Assembly (NCBI RefSeq): GCF_018811945.1
Contig: NZ_JACRVU010000023.1
Span: 2,207-43,913, forward strand
Reading direction: 5' to 3'
From: Gluconobacter sp. P1C6_b
GTDB lineage: Bacteria; Pseudomonadota; Alphaproteobacteria; Acetobacterales; Acetobacteraceae
Length of the DNA: 41,707 bases
Of this stretch, positions 1 through 7,600 are shown piece after piece; the stretch's first letter is position 1, and each line of letters starts with the position of its first letter. Both the position numbers and the translations under genes were made by a program. Under the pieces are notes generated by a model. That model did no database searches and was not told where the DNA came from. It worked only from the letters and a program-made list of their open reading frames with translations.

Positions 1-131
1 GCCCAGACGCTTGAGGCCGTATTGGTTTTATCCAGCAGCCCCTCTCTCAATCGCGCGCCATCGCTGGCAACGGCATCCGTCGTCTTCCATTTCCGGATGA
101 ACCGATACTTCCGGTCGATGGAGACGTGATC
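1..131 (-). pseudogene. IS5-family transposase, middle fragment
   Basis: Read on the minus strand, this fragment encodes HVSIDRKYRFIRKW, then a segment containing GARLREGLLDKTNTAS. This is the region around the second catalytic Asp in IS5-group transposases. It continues in frame from the N-terminal fragment at 1833-2465 once the IS110 element is removed, and it runs off the left edge of the window. The gene is inactive because the IS110 element separates it from its start. Confidence 0.8.
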
Positions 132-163
132 TTGTACCGAGAGCGCAAGCAATTTTTCCGGTT

Positions 164-1501
164 TCAGGAGTTCTTTTCGATCCGATTGGAACGACGTCCT
201 GCTCTACTGTTTTCTCCGACAGTATAGCGCTCCAGAGTGATAGCTTTTGCTTCACAGAGGGTGATGCTGTTTCCCTCCCTGTCGCGCACTTCATAAGGCT
301 TTCCTCGTTTGAGAACGCTGAAGATCCGGTTCACAATACGATTGGCAACGGCACATAAAGCCTGTTTGTGATGATGACCTTTCGCCGTCATCAGCCTCCA
401 ATAAAGTTCTGCCAGTTCAGGATCTGTTTTTCGTGCCGTATCAGCAGCAAGATAAAGTGCATGTTTGATGCGGTTATTGCCACCCTGGATCAGGGTCTGG
501 CCCGCTCGCTCCACACCACCACTATCAGCCCTCCTGGGAAACAGGCCACAGAACCACCGTAAATGTTTTTCGGAATGAAACCGCTCAATGTTCTGCAAGA
601 TACCGATCAGGGTTGGCGCGAGATGACGGCCGACACCCGGAACACTGAGCAGAAGAGCCTGTGGGTCGAGGTGTTTATAGAGATCTGCAATATGCTGCTC
701 AAAATCTTCAACTGGTTGGATTTTCTTCAGAACATTCTCAATTCCCGTCGCGATTTGGAATTGTAGTTCCGAAAAATCAATGTGTGTCCCATGAAGGTCT
801 TGAGCGTATTGCGCCGCTTCACGTAACCCTGTGATCAGCGTTTCCACAAAGGGCCCACTGCGCGGATGGTTCCCTCCCGCATGAGCTCCAACATATTTGG
901 CGAATGTCGTACGACGCGCCTTCAAAACATCCGAGGGGTGAAACCATTTCTGCAACAGGGCCAAAGAGAGCCGTGTTCCTAAGTCGGGCAAGACTGCTTC
1001 AAGCCTGGGGGATGCCCAACGAATGAGATCAAGCAGGCGCCGCCTGGCATCCGCGATCTCGTTCTGAAAGCGGCTTCTCTGTTTGATTAGACGTTGAAGA
1101 GCGTGGCTTTGCGGATCCGGAATGTGGACTGGATCAAGACGTGGTCCACCAAATGACGGTATGGCCGCCAGGATCTGGGCATCAGCCATATCCGTTTTGG
1201 CGTGTTCGGAAAGGTAACGGCGTAGAGCCTTGACCCGTTTTCCCTTGACACGAGCCACGGTGACGCCAGCATCTGCAAGATGGTGGGCAACAGGAAACCA
1301 GCTCATGCCGGTTGGCTCCATGATGGCCTGAATGTGGTCATCCGCTCTCAGCCCCATCACGGCTGTCTGAACAAAAGCGGCGAGTGAGGGCTGATCGTGC
1401 CTGAAACGAATTGCACGGCCATTAGGGCGGCCATCGTCATAGATCTGAGCGAGGTGATCTCCGCGAATGGCCAGATCAATACCAATGATACGGAATGTCA
1501 T
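164..1501 (-). CDS. IS110-family DEDD transposase
   Basis: This 445-residue recombinase of the IS110 family catalyses insertion of the surrounding element. The N-terminal RuvC-like DEDD domain shows D9, E62, D104 and D107 (in IIGID, MEPTG and TDMAD contexts). The C-terminal Transposase_20 domain carries the SVPGVG hairpin motif near residue 287, followed by GLFPRRADSGG. Length and both domains are complete, with no frameshift, so it may be active. In this family the recombinase works with an element-encoded bridge RNA, which fits the long leader upstream. The start ATG at 1501 directly follows the non-coding region. Confidence 0.95.
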   Translation of the reverse strand: MTFRIIGIDLAIRGDHLAQIYDDGRPNGRAIRFRHDQPSLAAFVQTAVMGLRADDHIQAIMEPTGMSWFPVAHHLADAGVTVARVKGKRVKALRRYLSEHAKTDMADAQILAAIPSFGGPRLDPVHIPDPQSHALQRLIKQRSRFQNEIADARRRLLDLIRWASPRLEAVLPDLGTRLSLALLQKWFHPSDVLKARRTTFAKYVGAHAGGNHPRSGPFVETLITGLREAAQYAQDLHGTHIDFSELQFQIATGIENVLKKIQPVEDFEQHIADLYKHLDPQALLLSVPGVGRHLAPTLIGILQNIERFHSEKHLRWFCGLFPRRADSGGVERAGQTLIQGGNNRIKHALYLAADTARKTDPELAELYWRLMTAKGHHHKQALCAVANRIVNRIFSVLKRGKPYEVRDREGNSITLCEAKAITLERYTVGENSRAGRRSNRIEKNS

Positions 1502-1832
1502 GGTCGGTCCTTTCTGGTGAGGGAACCAACGCTACGGTCACAGTCAGGTGTGTCATTCGTGGCCGATCAACTTCACTCAAAGCAGACGCCACAATCTTGT
1601 TACTCTTGCCCCGTCAGCGCGGCCGGACCGGGTTCATGCTTCACAAAAGACGAGACGATCGGCGGATCTCTCAGGGACTTCAGCCCCGAACCGGCCTGGT
1701 TCGCTCTGAGAGTATAGACCCGGTTCCCGGCATGCTGGGAACCGGGTCTGATCCACAACCACGTCTCCGAAGCCTGCGCTTCTCCGACTTTCTCCATGGC
1801 ATCAAACCCGGCCCCGCTATCGATACCTGGGA
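1502..1832 (-). ncRNA. Candidate IS110 bridge-RNA region (5' non-coding region of the element)
   Basis: These 331 nt lie between the inferred element end and the transposase start. They contain a perfect 13-bp stem (arms AGACCCGGTTCCC, 8-nt loop, 1716-1749) and a second hairpin with arms CGAACC/GGTTCG (1687-1703). In characterised IS110-group elements this region encodes the bridge RNA. A 12-nt stretch, GGAGACGTGGTT on the minus strand (complement of 1757-1768), can pair with the target flank immediately beside the insertion core: 10 Watson-Crick and 2 G-U pairs. That is expected of a target guide. A donor guide was not identified convincingly, and RNA ends are unknown. A 65-codon open frame inside is not considered a gene. 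Confidence 0.6.
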
Positions 1833-2465
1833 TTTGTAGCCAAAGAACGGGATGGCGAGATCGCTGGATGGCATGGTTCCATCATCCTGCCGCTTCGCCT
1901 TCGTGAACTTCAGCGTCCAGCGCGCATGGCGATCCTTGTGCGACAGCTTGGACGGCTTGTCCTGCCAGTCTTCGGGGGTACGTCCTGCCCGGAGATCTAC
2001 CTTCTCGGCATTAGTATTGCGCTGCTTTGGAGCAGCCACCAGCGTTGCATCCAGGATCTGACCCGACATCGGCAGATAGCCTGCGTTCCGCAGGGTCGCA
2101 TCAAAGCGCTCAAACAGTCTTTCAATGGCCCCCGCCTGTGTCAGGCGTTCACGGAACAGCCAGATTGTTTTGGCATCAGGCACCCGATCTGAAAGCCCCA
2201 GACCAAGGAAACGCATGAACGACAGCCGGTCGTTGATGAGATATTCCGTCCGTTCATCAGACAGATTGTTCAGCGTCTGGATCACCAGGATCTTGAACAT
2301 CAGCACCGGATCAAATGGCCGTCGCCCGCCTTTGCTTCCATCTGAATAGGCCAGGGCCTTCTCCAGATCAGGGCAGAACGCTTCAAGCTGATCACCAAGC
2401 CCGCTCAATCGCGCAAGCCGCTCTTCAACGTCAAAGAAACCAGCCTGCTTCATCTTCTCCCTCAA
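1833..2465 (-). pseudogene. IS5-family transposase, N-terminal fragment
   Basis: The first about 210 codons of an IS5-family transposase, starting MREKMKQAGFFDVEERLARLSG and reaching IPFFGYK, where the IS110 element interrupts it. Diagnostic family segments include FDPVLMFKILVIQTLNNLSDE, FLGLGLSDRVPDAKTIWLF and SGQILDATLVAAPKQRN with the first catalytic Asp. Compared with copy 2 (37305 downward), about ten codons are missing after LEAF, in frame. Beyond 1833 the open frame continues into IS110 sequence and encodes junk. Confidence 0.85.
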
Positions 2466-2527
2466 TCAATGCAGGAGAAATGGAATCACAGAGACAGACT
2501 CAAAACCAGAGGGTTTTTCGAACCCTC

Positions 2528-2665
2528 CAGGTAGCCCTGACGATTGGCTTCTGGCTTCGCGGGGGCGGGACGATACGATAGAATAGTCCTAACCACCCTC
2601 CATCTGCCATCCAGAGCGGGGTATTCCCCCACTATTGAGCTTTCTAAAATTAATTAGGCAAAACA
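2528..2665. other. Non-coding spacer between IS5 copy 1 and the MocR gene
   Basis: This holds the insertion flank and presumably the MocR promoter. The sequence TTAATTAGGCAAAACA precedes the ATG at 2666, with no strong ribosome-binding site. No other feature was recognised. Confidence 0.4.
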
Positions 2666-4042
2666 ATGCGAAGCCAGTCACCTTGGAATGCACGTCTCCC
2701 AGACGGAACCGGATCGTCAGCAGAGCGTCTAGCCGACGTGCTGGGATCAGACATACTCCATGGTATTTTGTCTGTTGGCGATCGACTGCCAGCACACCGT
2801 GACCTCGCGTGGCGTCTGGGCATCGGCATTGGATCCGTTACGCGCGCTTATGCCATTCTTGAAAGACGCGGATTAGTGCGGGCCGAGCATGGGCGTGGAT
2901 CTTTCGTTGCAGCACGGGCGGATGATCGGTCGATTTTGCTGGATATGTCCACCAATATGCCCCCGCCCATGTTTAGTGACCGAGCACTCGCTCGCACCCT
3001 GTCACGTCTGGCCCGTACCGTCGACGCCGCCCTTTTTAACGTTTATCCACCTGTTGCTGGACATATCGAACACCGTCGAATTATGGCGCACTGGCTGACA
3101 GGTTGCGGTATCGAAATCGATCCGGAAAATCTGTTACTGACTGGTGGAGCGCAACAGGCACTCAGCGTGGCGTTCACCGTCGCGCGCCCACATGTGGGCA
3201 GCATTATAACCGAAGAGGTGACCTACCCCGGCATGCTGGACACAGTGCGTCGCGGAGGAAAAACCTTGCAAAGTATTGCCATGGATGCGCGCGGGATGAT
3301 GCCTGATGGGCTGGAAGCCGCCTTATCGTCACCCCAAACTGGACGGGCATTAGTGTATGTAACGCCCACCCTGCATAATCCAACCACCGCTTGCATGGAT
3401 AGCGATCGAGTACATGCCATTGCCCAGTTATGCCGCCGGTTCGATGCTCTGGTCATCGAAGATGGTGTCTATGCTGGACAGAGCAAGCTAAACCACACTC
3501 TCGCGGCGCTCATTCCGGAACGGACTTTTCATGTTTCCAGTCTGTCAAAAATCATCAGTCCAGGTTTGCGCATAGGCGCGCTTGCCCCCCCAGCTGCATT
3601 CGCAGCGCAGACACTTCCAGTACTGCTTGCATCATCCCTGATGATCGCTCCCCTGTCCTATGCGATGATGGCTCAGTGGTTGAGCGATGGAACGGCTAGC
3701 AGCGTCCGTCAATCTTTACGTGCCGAAGCCGCAAGACGACGGAATCTTGCCCGTAATATATTGGGCAAACGCATGACAGAACCGGGTGGAGACGGCTTTC
3801 ACCTTTGGCTGCCCATGGATGCATCCACAGCAGAAAACGTCGCTGAAAACGCAAAGGCACTCGGTGTTTCAATCGCACCACCGAGCGCTTTTGCCAGTTG
3901 CGACACCCTGCAAACAACAGGCGTAAGGCTCGCCCTGGGTGCCGTATCCTTCAAAAATCTGACCGTAGCGCTGACGCGCATACGTCAGGCATGCGAACTA
4001 GTAGAAAGAAAAGTGTCACGCGACACTATAGTCTTAGGCTGA
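2666..4042 (+). CDS. MocR-type regulator (GntR HTH plus aminotransferase-like domain)
   Basis: A 458-residue PLP-dependent transcription factor of the MocR/GntR group. The winged-helix domain is near residues 15-85 (LPAHRDLAWRLGIGIGSVTRAY, then LERRGLVRAEHGRGSFV). A fold-type I aminotransferase domain fills the rest, with the cofactor lysine at K295 in SLSKIISPGLRIG and an NPTT motif near residue 237. Members sense amines, amino acids or PLP derivatives. It lies 53 bp upstream of, and reads toward, an ABM/Tm-1-like/TIM-barrel operon that it probably controls. Direct repeats at its 3' end (4010-4051) could be its operator. The ligand is unknown. Confidence 0.9.
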   Translation: MRSQSPWNARLPDGTGSSAERLADVLGSDILHGILSVGDRLPAHRDLAWRLGIGIGSVTRAYAILERRGLVRAEHGRGSFVAARADDRSILLDMSTNMPPPMFSDRALARTLSRLARTVDAALFNVYPPVAGHIEHRRIMAHWLTGCGIEIDPENLLLTGGAQQALSVAFTVARPHVGSIITEEVTYPGMLDTVRRGGKTLQSIAMDARGMMPDGLEAALSSPQTGRALVYVTPTLHNPTTACMDSDRVHAIAQLCRRFDALVIEDGVYAGQSKLNHTLAALIPERTFHVSSLSKIISPGLRIGALAPPAAFAAQTLPVLLASSLMIAPLSYAMMAQWLSDGTASSVRQSLRAEAARRRNLARNILGKRMTEPGGDGFHLWLPMDASTAENVAENAKALGVSIAPPSAFASCDTLQTTGVRLALGAVSFKNLTVALTRIRQACELVERKVSRDTIVLG

Positions 4043-4051
4043 AAGTGTCAC
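4010..4051. promoter_or_regulatory. Direct repeats AAAGTGTCAC, candidate MocR operator
   Basis: AAAGTGTCAC occurs at 4010-4019 and again at 4042-4051, exactly 32 bp (about three helical turns) apart, with an inverted GACACT arm at 4022-4027. The repeats straddle the stop codon of the MocR gene, just upstream of the next operon. MocR regulators often bind direct repeats. Assignment to this regulator is inference from position. Confidence 0.45.
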
Positions 4052-4095
4052 TCCGCGTTAGTCTGACAAGAACAGTCAGGCGGCGGAGAGAAAGC

Positions 4096-4413
4096 ATGTC
4101 AGACCTATCAACAAATGTCCTTACTATCATTGCCGAAATCTACATCCGACCTGAACACAAAGATGCCGTCCTCGGCGCAGTTGCGGCATGCGTTATCGCG
4201 TCGCGTTTAGAGCCGTCCAATATCTCCTATGACTGCAAGCGTGACCAAAACAACCCGCAGCATCTCGTGTTTATCGAACAGTGGGAGAGTCTCGACGCGC
4301 TTCTAATTCATGAGCAGACGGCACATTTCCTGGCCATGAAAGAGACGTTTACGGCAGGACTGGAAAGACCACTGACGGTCACATTGCTTGAGCCGTGTCC
4401 CCGGATGGCCTGA
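4096..4413 (+). CDS. Antibiotic biosynthesis monooxygenase (ABM) domain protein
   Basis: A 105-residue dimeric alpha-beta barrel protein of the ABM/YgiN type. The fold is suggested by the N-terminal strand VLTIIAEIYIRPEHKDAVL, a central SYDCKRDQNNPQHLVFIEQWES and a C-terminal HEQTAHFLAMKETF helix. Relatives are cofactor-independent quinol or small-molecule oxygenases or auxiliary proteins. The ATG at 4096 was chosen for GGAGAG six bases upstream and for the normal family length. It is the first gene of a three-gene operon with the Tm-1-like and TIM-barrel genes; the next ATG comes 2 nt after its stop. The substrate is unknown. Confidence 0.8.
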   Translation: MSDLSTNVLTIIAEIYIRPEHKDAVLGAVAACVIASRLEPSNISYDCKRDQNNPQHLVFIEQWESLDALLIHEQTAHFLAMKETFTAGLERPLTVTLLEPCPRMA

Positions 4414-4415
4414 CG

Positions 4416-5642
4416 ATGGCAAAATACGTCTATATCATCGGAACGCGAGACACCAAGGACGCAGAACTCCGTTATCTGCAAACCAAATTGTCGGAACGTG
4501 GTGTGCTCTCCAGAGTTGTCGATGTCTCCACAGGACACAATTGCACCGGTGTCATTCAAGCCACCGATGTCGTGGCATGGGACGTCGCATCATGCCACCC
4601 GCGTGGGCCCGATGCCGTATTCGGGAATGTCAGAGGTCCAGCAATTGCAGGAATGTCTGACGCGTTGTTGCACTATCTCTCCTCGCGCCCTGATGTGGCA
4701 GGAGTACTGGCACTAGGGGGGTCTGGAGGCAGCGCACTGGTAGCACCTGCTTTGCAGGCAATGCCCATCGGTATTCCAAAAATTCTTGTGTCCACCGTGG
4801 CATCTGGAAACGTTGCGCCTTATGTTGGTGGATCCGATATAGCAATGCTGTATTCCGTGGTCGATATGCAAGGGCTGAACCGTGTGTCGCGGCGAGTGCT
4901 CGAAAACGCAGCGAATGCCATGGCCGGTATGGTGCGTTCTGCGACGCATGAACCCGAAGACCAACGCCCTGCGATTGGCTTGACGATGTTTGGTGTAACG
5001 ACACCCTGCGTCACACACCTGACTGATACCTTGCATCATCAGTTTGACTGTTTGGTGTTTCACGCCACCGGCACGGGTGGTCGTTCGATGGAACAGCTTA
5101 TTGATCGTGGAGTCATACGCGGTGTAATTGACGTTACAACAACGGAATTCTGCGACCTCATTGCGAATGGTATTTTTCCTTGTGGAGAAGACCGGCTCGG
5201 CGCAGTTGAACGCACTAAAGTGCCTTATGTCGGCAGTTGCGGTGGTCTCGACATGGTCAATTTCGCTGCCCGAGATACGGTTCCACAAAATTATAGAAAT
5301 CGTGTTCTGGTAGAGCATAACCCACACATCACACTGATGCGTACATCAGCCGAAGAATGTCGTCAGATGGGGCAAATGATTGCCGAACGCCTGAATCACT
5401 GCGAAGGCCCCGTCGCATTCTTTATACCGGAAGGCGGCTTTTCTTTACTTGATGCGGCTGGAGAGGTCTTTTTCGATCCCGAAGCCGATGAAGCATTCGT
5501 CGCGGCGTTATCAGGGATGCTGCGCGAAAGCGCAAGGCGAAGGCTGATACGCCTGCCATATGCGCTCAATGATTCTGCTTTTGCTCAGGCAATGGCGGAC
5601 GAATTTCAGACAATGTTCAAGGAGACCGAATTCAATGCCTAG
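4416..5642 (+). CDS. Tm-1-like ATP-binding domain protein (UPF0261)
   Basis: A 408-residue member of the UPF0261/Tm-1 family, beginning [18 protein letters not shown], which is typical of the family's first Rossmann-like lobe. Glycine-rich nucleotide-contact candidates are [11 protein letters not shown] and [12 protein letters not shown]. The C-terminal lobe has [11 protein letters not shown]. In tomato, the antiviral protein Tm-1 joins this domain to a TIM-barrel domain. In bacteria the halves are separate adjacent genes, as here. An upstream GTG at 4395 would overlap the preceding gene by 19 nt; the ATG at 4416 matches the family N-terminus better. The bacterial function is not established; a catabolic role is guessed from the operon and its MocR regulator. 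Confidence 0.9.
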   Translation: MAKYVYIIGTRDTKDAELRYLQTKLSERGVLSRVVDVSTGHNCTGVIQATDVVAWDVASCHPRGPDAVFGNVRGPAIAGMSDALLHYLSSRPDVAGVLALGGSGGSALVAPALQAMPIGIPKILVSTVASGNVAPYVGGSDIAMLYSVVDMQGLNRVSRRVLENAANAMAGMVRSATHEPEDQRPAIGLTMFGVTTPCVTHLTDTLHHQFDCLVFHATGTGGRSMEQLIDRGVIRGVIDVTTTEFCDLIANGIFPCGEDRLGAVERTKVPYVGSCGGLDMVNFAARDTVPQNYRNRVLVEHNPHITLMRTSAEECRQMGQMIAERLNHCEGPVAFFIPEGGFSLLDAAGEVFFDPEADEAFVAALSGMLRESARRRLIRLPYALNDSAFAQAMADEFQTMFKETEFNA

Positions 5643-6465
5643 CATTGCACGCGAAACTATTCTTGGTCGTTTGCGCGGCCTTATCGCAGAAGGGCGCCCC
5701 ATCGTTGGGGGCGGAGCAGGAACAGGTCTTTCCGCCAAATGTGAGGCGGAGGGCGGCATCGATCTGATCGTCATTTATAACTCCGGTCGTTACCGCATGG
5801 CTGGACGCGGTTCACTTGCGGGCTTGCTTGCTTATGGCAACGCCAATCAGATCGTTATGGAGATGGCACGTGAGGTGCTGCCAGTTGTCCCAAACACGCC
5901 AGTACTTGCCGGCGTGAATGGTACCGATCCATTTGTGGACTTTGATGTATTCCTCGACGAAATACGCAGGGTGGGTTTTTCTGGTATACAAAACTTCCCG
6001 ACAGTCGGGCTGATTGACGGTACATTCCGAAAAAACCTTGAAGAAACCGGCATGAGCTATGCTATGGAAGTGGATGTCGTCGCTCGGGCCCGCAAGAAAG
6101 ATTTGCTCACGACCCCTTATATCTTCGACCCAGAGCAAGCTGTCAGCATGACAAAAGCGGGCGCGGATGTTCTGGTTGCCCACATGGGCCTGACAACTGG
6201 TGGCAATATTGGTGCAGAAACAGCATTCACACTGGACGACTGTATAACGCTGATCAACCAGATGACGGATGCTGCCAAAAGTGTGAGAGACGACGTCATC
6301 GTTCTTTGCCATGGCGGACCGATTGCAATGCCTGAAGATGCCCAGAAAGTCCTCAAGGCTTGCCCTGATTGCCATGGATTTTATGGTGCATCGAGTATGG
6401 AACGGTTGCCAACCGAACGCGCGCTGGTCGAACAGACACAATTGTTTAAATCTATGACGCGCTAG
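5635..6465 (+). CDS. Phosphoenolpyruvate hydrolase-like TIM-barrel protein
   Basis: A 276-residue protein of the PEP-hydrolase-like TIM-barrel family, the partner of UPF0261 proteins. Visible landmarks are [20 protein letters not shown] near residue 22, [33 protein letters not shown] and the C-terminal [13 protein letters not shown] and [12 protein letters not shown]. The ATG at 5635 follows AAGGAG by about ten bases and overlaps the end of the Tm-1-like gene by 8 nt, so translation is probably coupled. Homologues correspond to the C-terminal domain of plant Tm-1. The exact reaction is unknown; the name is a family label. Confidence 0.88.
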   Translation: MPSIARETILGRLRGLIAEGRPIVGGGAGTGLSAKCEAEGGIDLIVIYNSGRYRMAGRGSLAGLLAYGNANQIVMEMAREVLPVVPNTPVLAGVNGTDPFVDFDVFLDEIRRVGFSGIQNFPTVGLIDGTFRKNLEETGMSYAMEVDVVARARKKDLLTTPYIFDPEQAVSMTKAGADVLVAHMGLTTGGNIGAETAFTLDDCITLINQMTDAAKSVRDDVIVLCHGGPIAMPEDAQKVLKACPDCHGFYGASSMERLPTERALVEQTQLFKSMTR

Positions 6466-6475
6466 TATTCTTCCT

Positions 6476-6523
6476 GAAGGGCATGTTAGGAAATAGTAAT
6501 GTCTTAAACATGCCTTTCTTTTT
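6476..6523 (+). terminator. Rho-independent terminator after the Tm-1-like operon
   Basis: A 12-bp stem (GAAGGGCATGTT at 6476-6487 with AACATGCCTTTC at 6507-6518, one G-U pair, 19-nt loop) is followed by TTTTT. It begins 10 bases past the stop of the last operon gene. Confidence 0.75.
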
Positions 6524-6954
6524 CCTTCCGTACATTTGAAAAATTCCATGAATAGCCATATAAATCAGGAGCATAGACATGATAGGAAGCGATATCAGTG
6601 ATGCTATGCTCCGGCCCCAGTCTCGGGAACAGATCCCCGACGATGAAGAGATCGCCAGTCAGCGTCACGGCTGGTAGTGTGTATGACACAAGGCGATCTC
6701 ATGAAACCATTACCAGCCCTGATACATGGTAGATCATACCTCCCAAAAAGAATGTAGTGTTATGGCGCCTCGCATCAGCAAAGATGCCATCACCCGAAAT
6801 GAAACTCTGTAGGCCTACGGTTATCCCGGACGGGCCAAGGGGAACGATGGAACACCCATCAGACGGGCCGTCTCATAAGCCTAAGCACCCTTAATGCCCT
6901 CTCCGCGTTGACAGGGTAAATTGTACAACAGAGCCACACAACAGGAGAAATGTC
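6524..6954. other. Intergenic region without a recognisable gene; nitroreductase promoter at its right end
   Basis: A 61-codon minus-strand frame (6504-6689) resembles nothing recognised and overlaps the terminator. Near the right end are TTGACA (6908-6913, a possible -35 box), the palindrome TTGTACAA (6921-6928, possibly an operator) and AGGAGA (6943-6948), the ribosome-binding site of the nitroreductase. Confidence 0.4.
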
Positions 6955-7563
6955 ATGCCCCTCGACGTCGCCAGTGCCATTCTGCAACGCCGCGCTACCA
7001 AAGTCTTCGATCCCGACCACCGCATGACGGACGCTGAACTCGACACACTGCTCGGTCTCGCCCGCCGTATGCCAACGGCGTTCAACATCCAGAATTGGCG
7101 CTTCGTCGCCGTGACCGATCCAGAACTGCGCACCAAGATCCGCGCCGTCGCATGGGATCAAGCTCAGGTTACCGACTCTTCCGTGCTTCTGGTTCTCTGC
7201 GCTGACATCAAGGCGTGGGAGAAATCCACCACGCGCTACTGGGAAAACGCCTCCACCGAAGTGCAGCAATTCATGACCGGCGCGATCGATCAGTATTATC
7301 GTGGACGCGAACAGGTCCAGCGCGACGAAGGCATGCGCTCGTGCGGTATGGCAGCGGCAGCCATCATGCTACAGGCCGAAAGCATGGGCTACGGCACATG
7401 CCCGATGGACGGTTTCGACTTCGACGCAGTGGGCAAGCTGATCAATCTTCCCGAGGACCATGAAATCGTCATGTTCGTCGCGGTCGGTAAATGTGCCAAG
7501 TCCCCTCACCCGACCGGCGGCATCCTTCCGACAGACGAGATCATTTTCAGGAACACGTTCTGA
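6955..7563 (+). CDS. Nitroreductase family protein
   Basis: A 202-residue FMN-dependent nitroreductase-fold oxidoreductase. Family marks are the N-terminal LQRRATKVFDPDHRMTD, with the paired arginines that bind the FMN phosphate, then MPTAFNIQNWRFVAV, and the C-terminal QAESMGYGTCPMDGFD followed by VAVGKC. Such enzymes reduce nitro compounds, quinones or other electron-poor substrates with NAD(P)H. The start is supported by AGGAGA seven bases upstream. An MFS exporter begins 37 bp downstream, so the pair may detoxify and export a xenobiotic. The real substrate cannot be told from sequence. Confidence 0.92.
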   Translation: MPLDVASAILQRRATKVFDPDHRMTDAELDTLLGLARRMPTAFNIQNWRFVAVTDPELRTKIRAVAWDQAQVTDSSVLLVLCADIKAWEKSTTRYWENASTEVQQFMTGAIDQYYRGREQVQRDEGMRSCGMAAAAIMLQAESMGYGTCPMDGFDFDAVGKLINLPEDHEIVMFVAVGKCAKSPHPTGGILPTDEIIFRNTF

Positions 7564-7600
7564 GCCGCCACTCGCCTCAAAAGTTGCCAGAAGGCCGCCC

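Larger units (their letters stand above)
134..1832 (-). mobile_element. IS110-family insertion sequence, apparently complete (about 1.7 kb)
   Basis: Boundaries were inferred by restoring the reading frame of the interrupted IS5 transposase. The left flank resumes at 131 and the right flank ends at 1834, with the dinucleotide TT (AA on the minus strand) at both junctions (132-133 and 1833-1834). This fits IS110 transposition, which leaves a duplicated 2-nt core and no ordinary terminal inverted repeats. The element holds one transposase gene, a short 30-nt 3' end and a long 331-nt 5' non-coding region. The long 5' region assigns it to the IS110 rather than the IS1111 subgroup. Confidence 0.8.
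1..2527 (-). mobile_element. IS5-family element (copy 1), split by an IS110 insertion, left end outside the window
   Basis: Two stretches on the minus strand belong to one IS5-family DDE transposase gene. The N-terminal half lies at 1833-2465 and the middle part at 1-131. Removing 132-1832 and keeping one copy of the 2-nt core joins them in frame and gives FGYKDHVSIDR, the expected family motif. The right terminus is placed near 2527: this copy and the one at 36566-37379 share their upstream sequence, including an inverted repeat with GAGGG and CCCTC arms, and diverge directly after it. The C-terminal part of the transposase is beyond the left window edge. The exact terminal repeat could not be proven. 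Confidence 0.8.

Noticed and set aside
1600-1797. 65-codon frame inside the IS110 leader
   Set aside because: It coincides with perfect hairpins and a probable bridge RNA. The translated sequence has no recognisable domain and its composition follows the inverted repeats.
1-1860. The two IS5 fragments as belonging to different IS copies, because both appear to encode a VSI motif at the junction
   Set aside because: The right-hand VSI lies in IS110 terminal sequence. Placing the AA core at both ends restores the transposase frame without overlap.
2504-2527. GAGGG/CCCTC hairpin as a transcription terminator
   Set aside because: The same sequence recurs at 37364-37379 and marks the end of IS5 copies, so it is better explained as part of the element.
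6504-6689. Minus-strand 61-codon frame after the Tm-1-like operon
   Set aside because: It overlaps the terminator stem, lacks recognisable similarity and has no ribosome-binding site of note.
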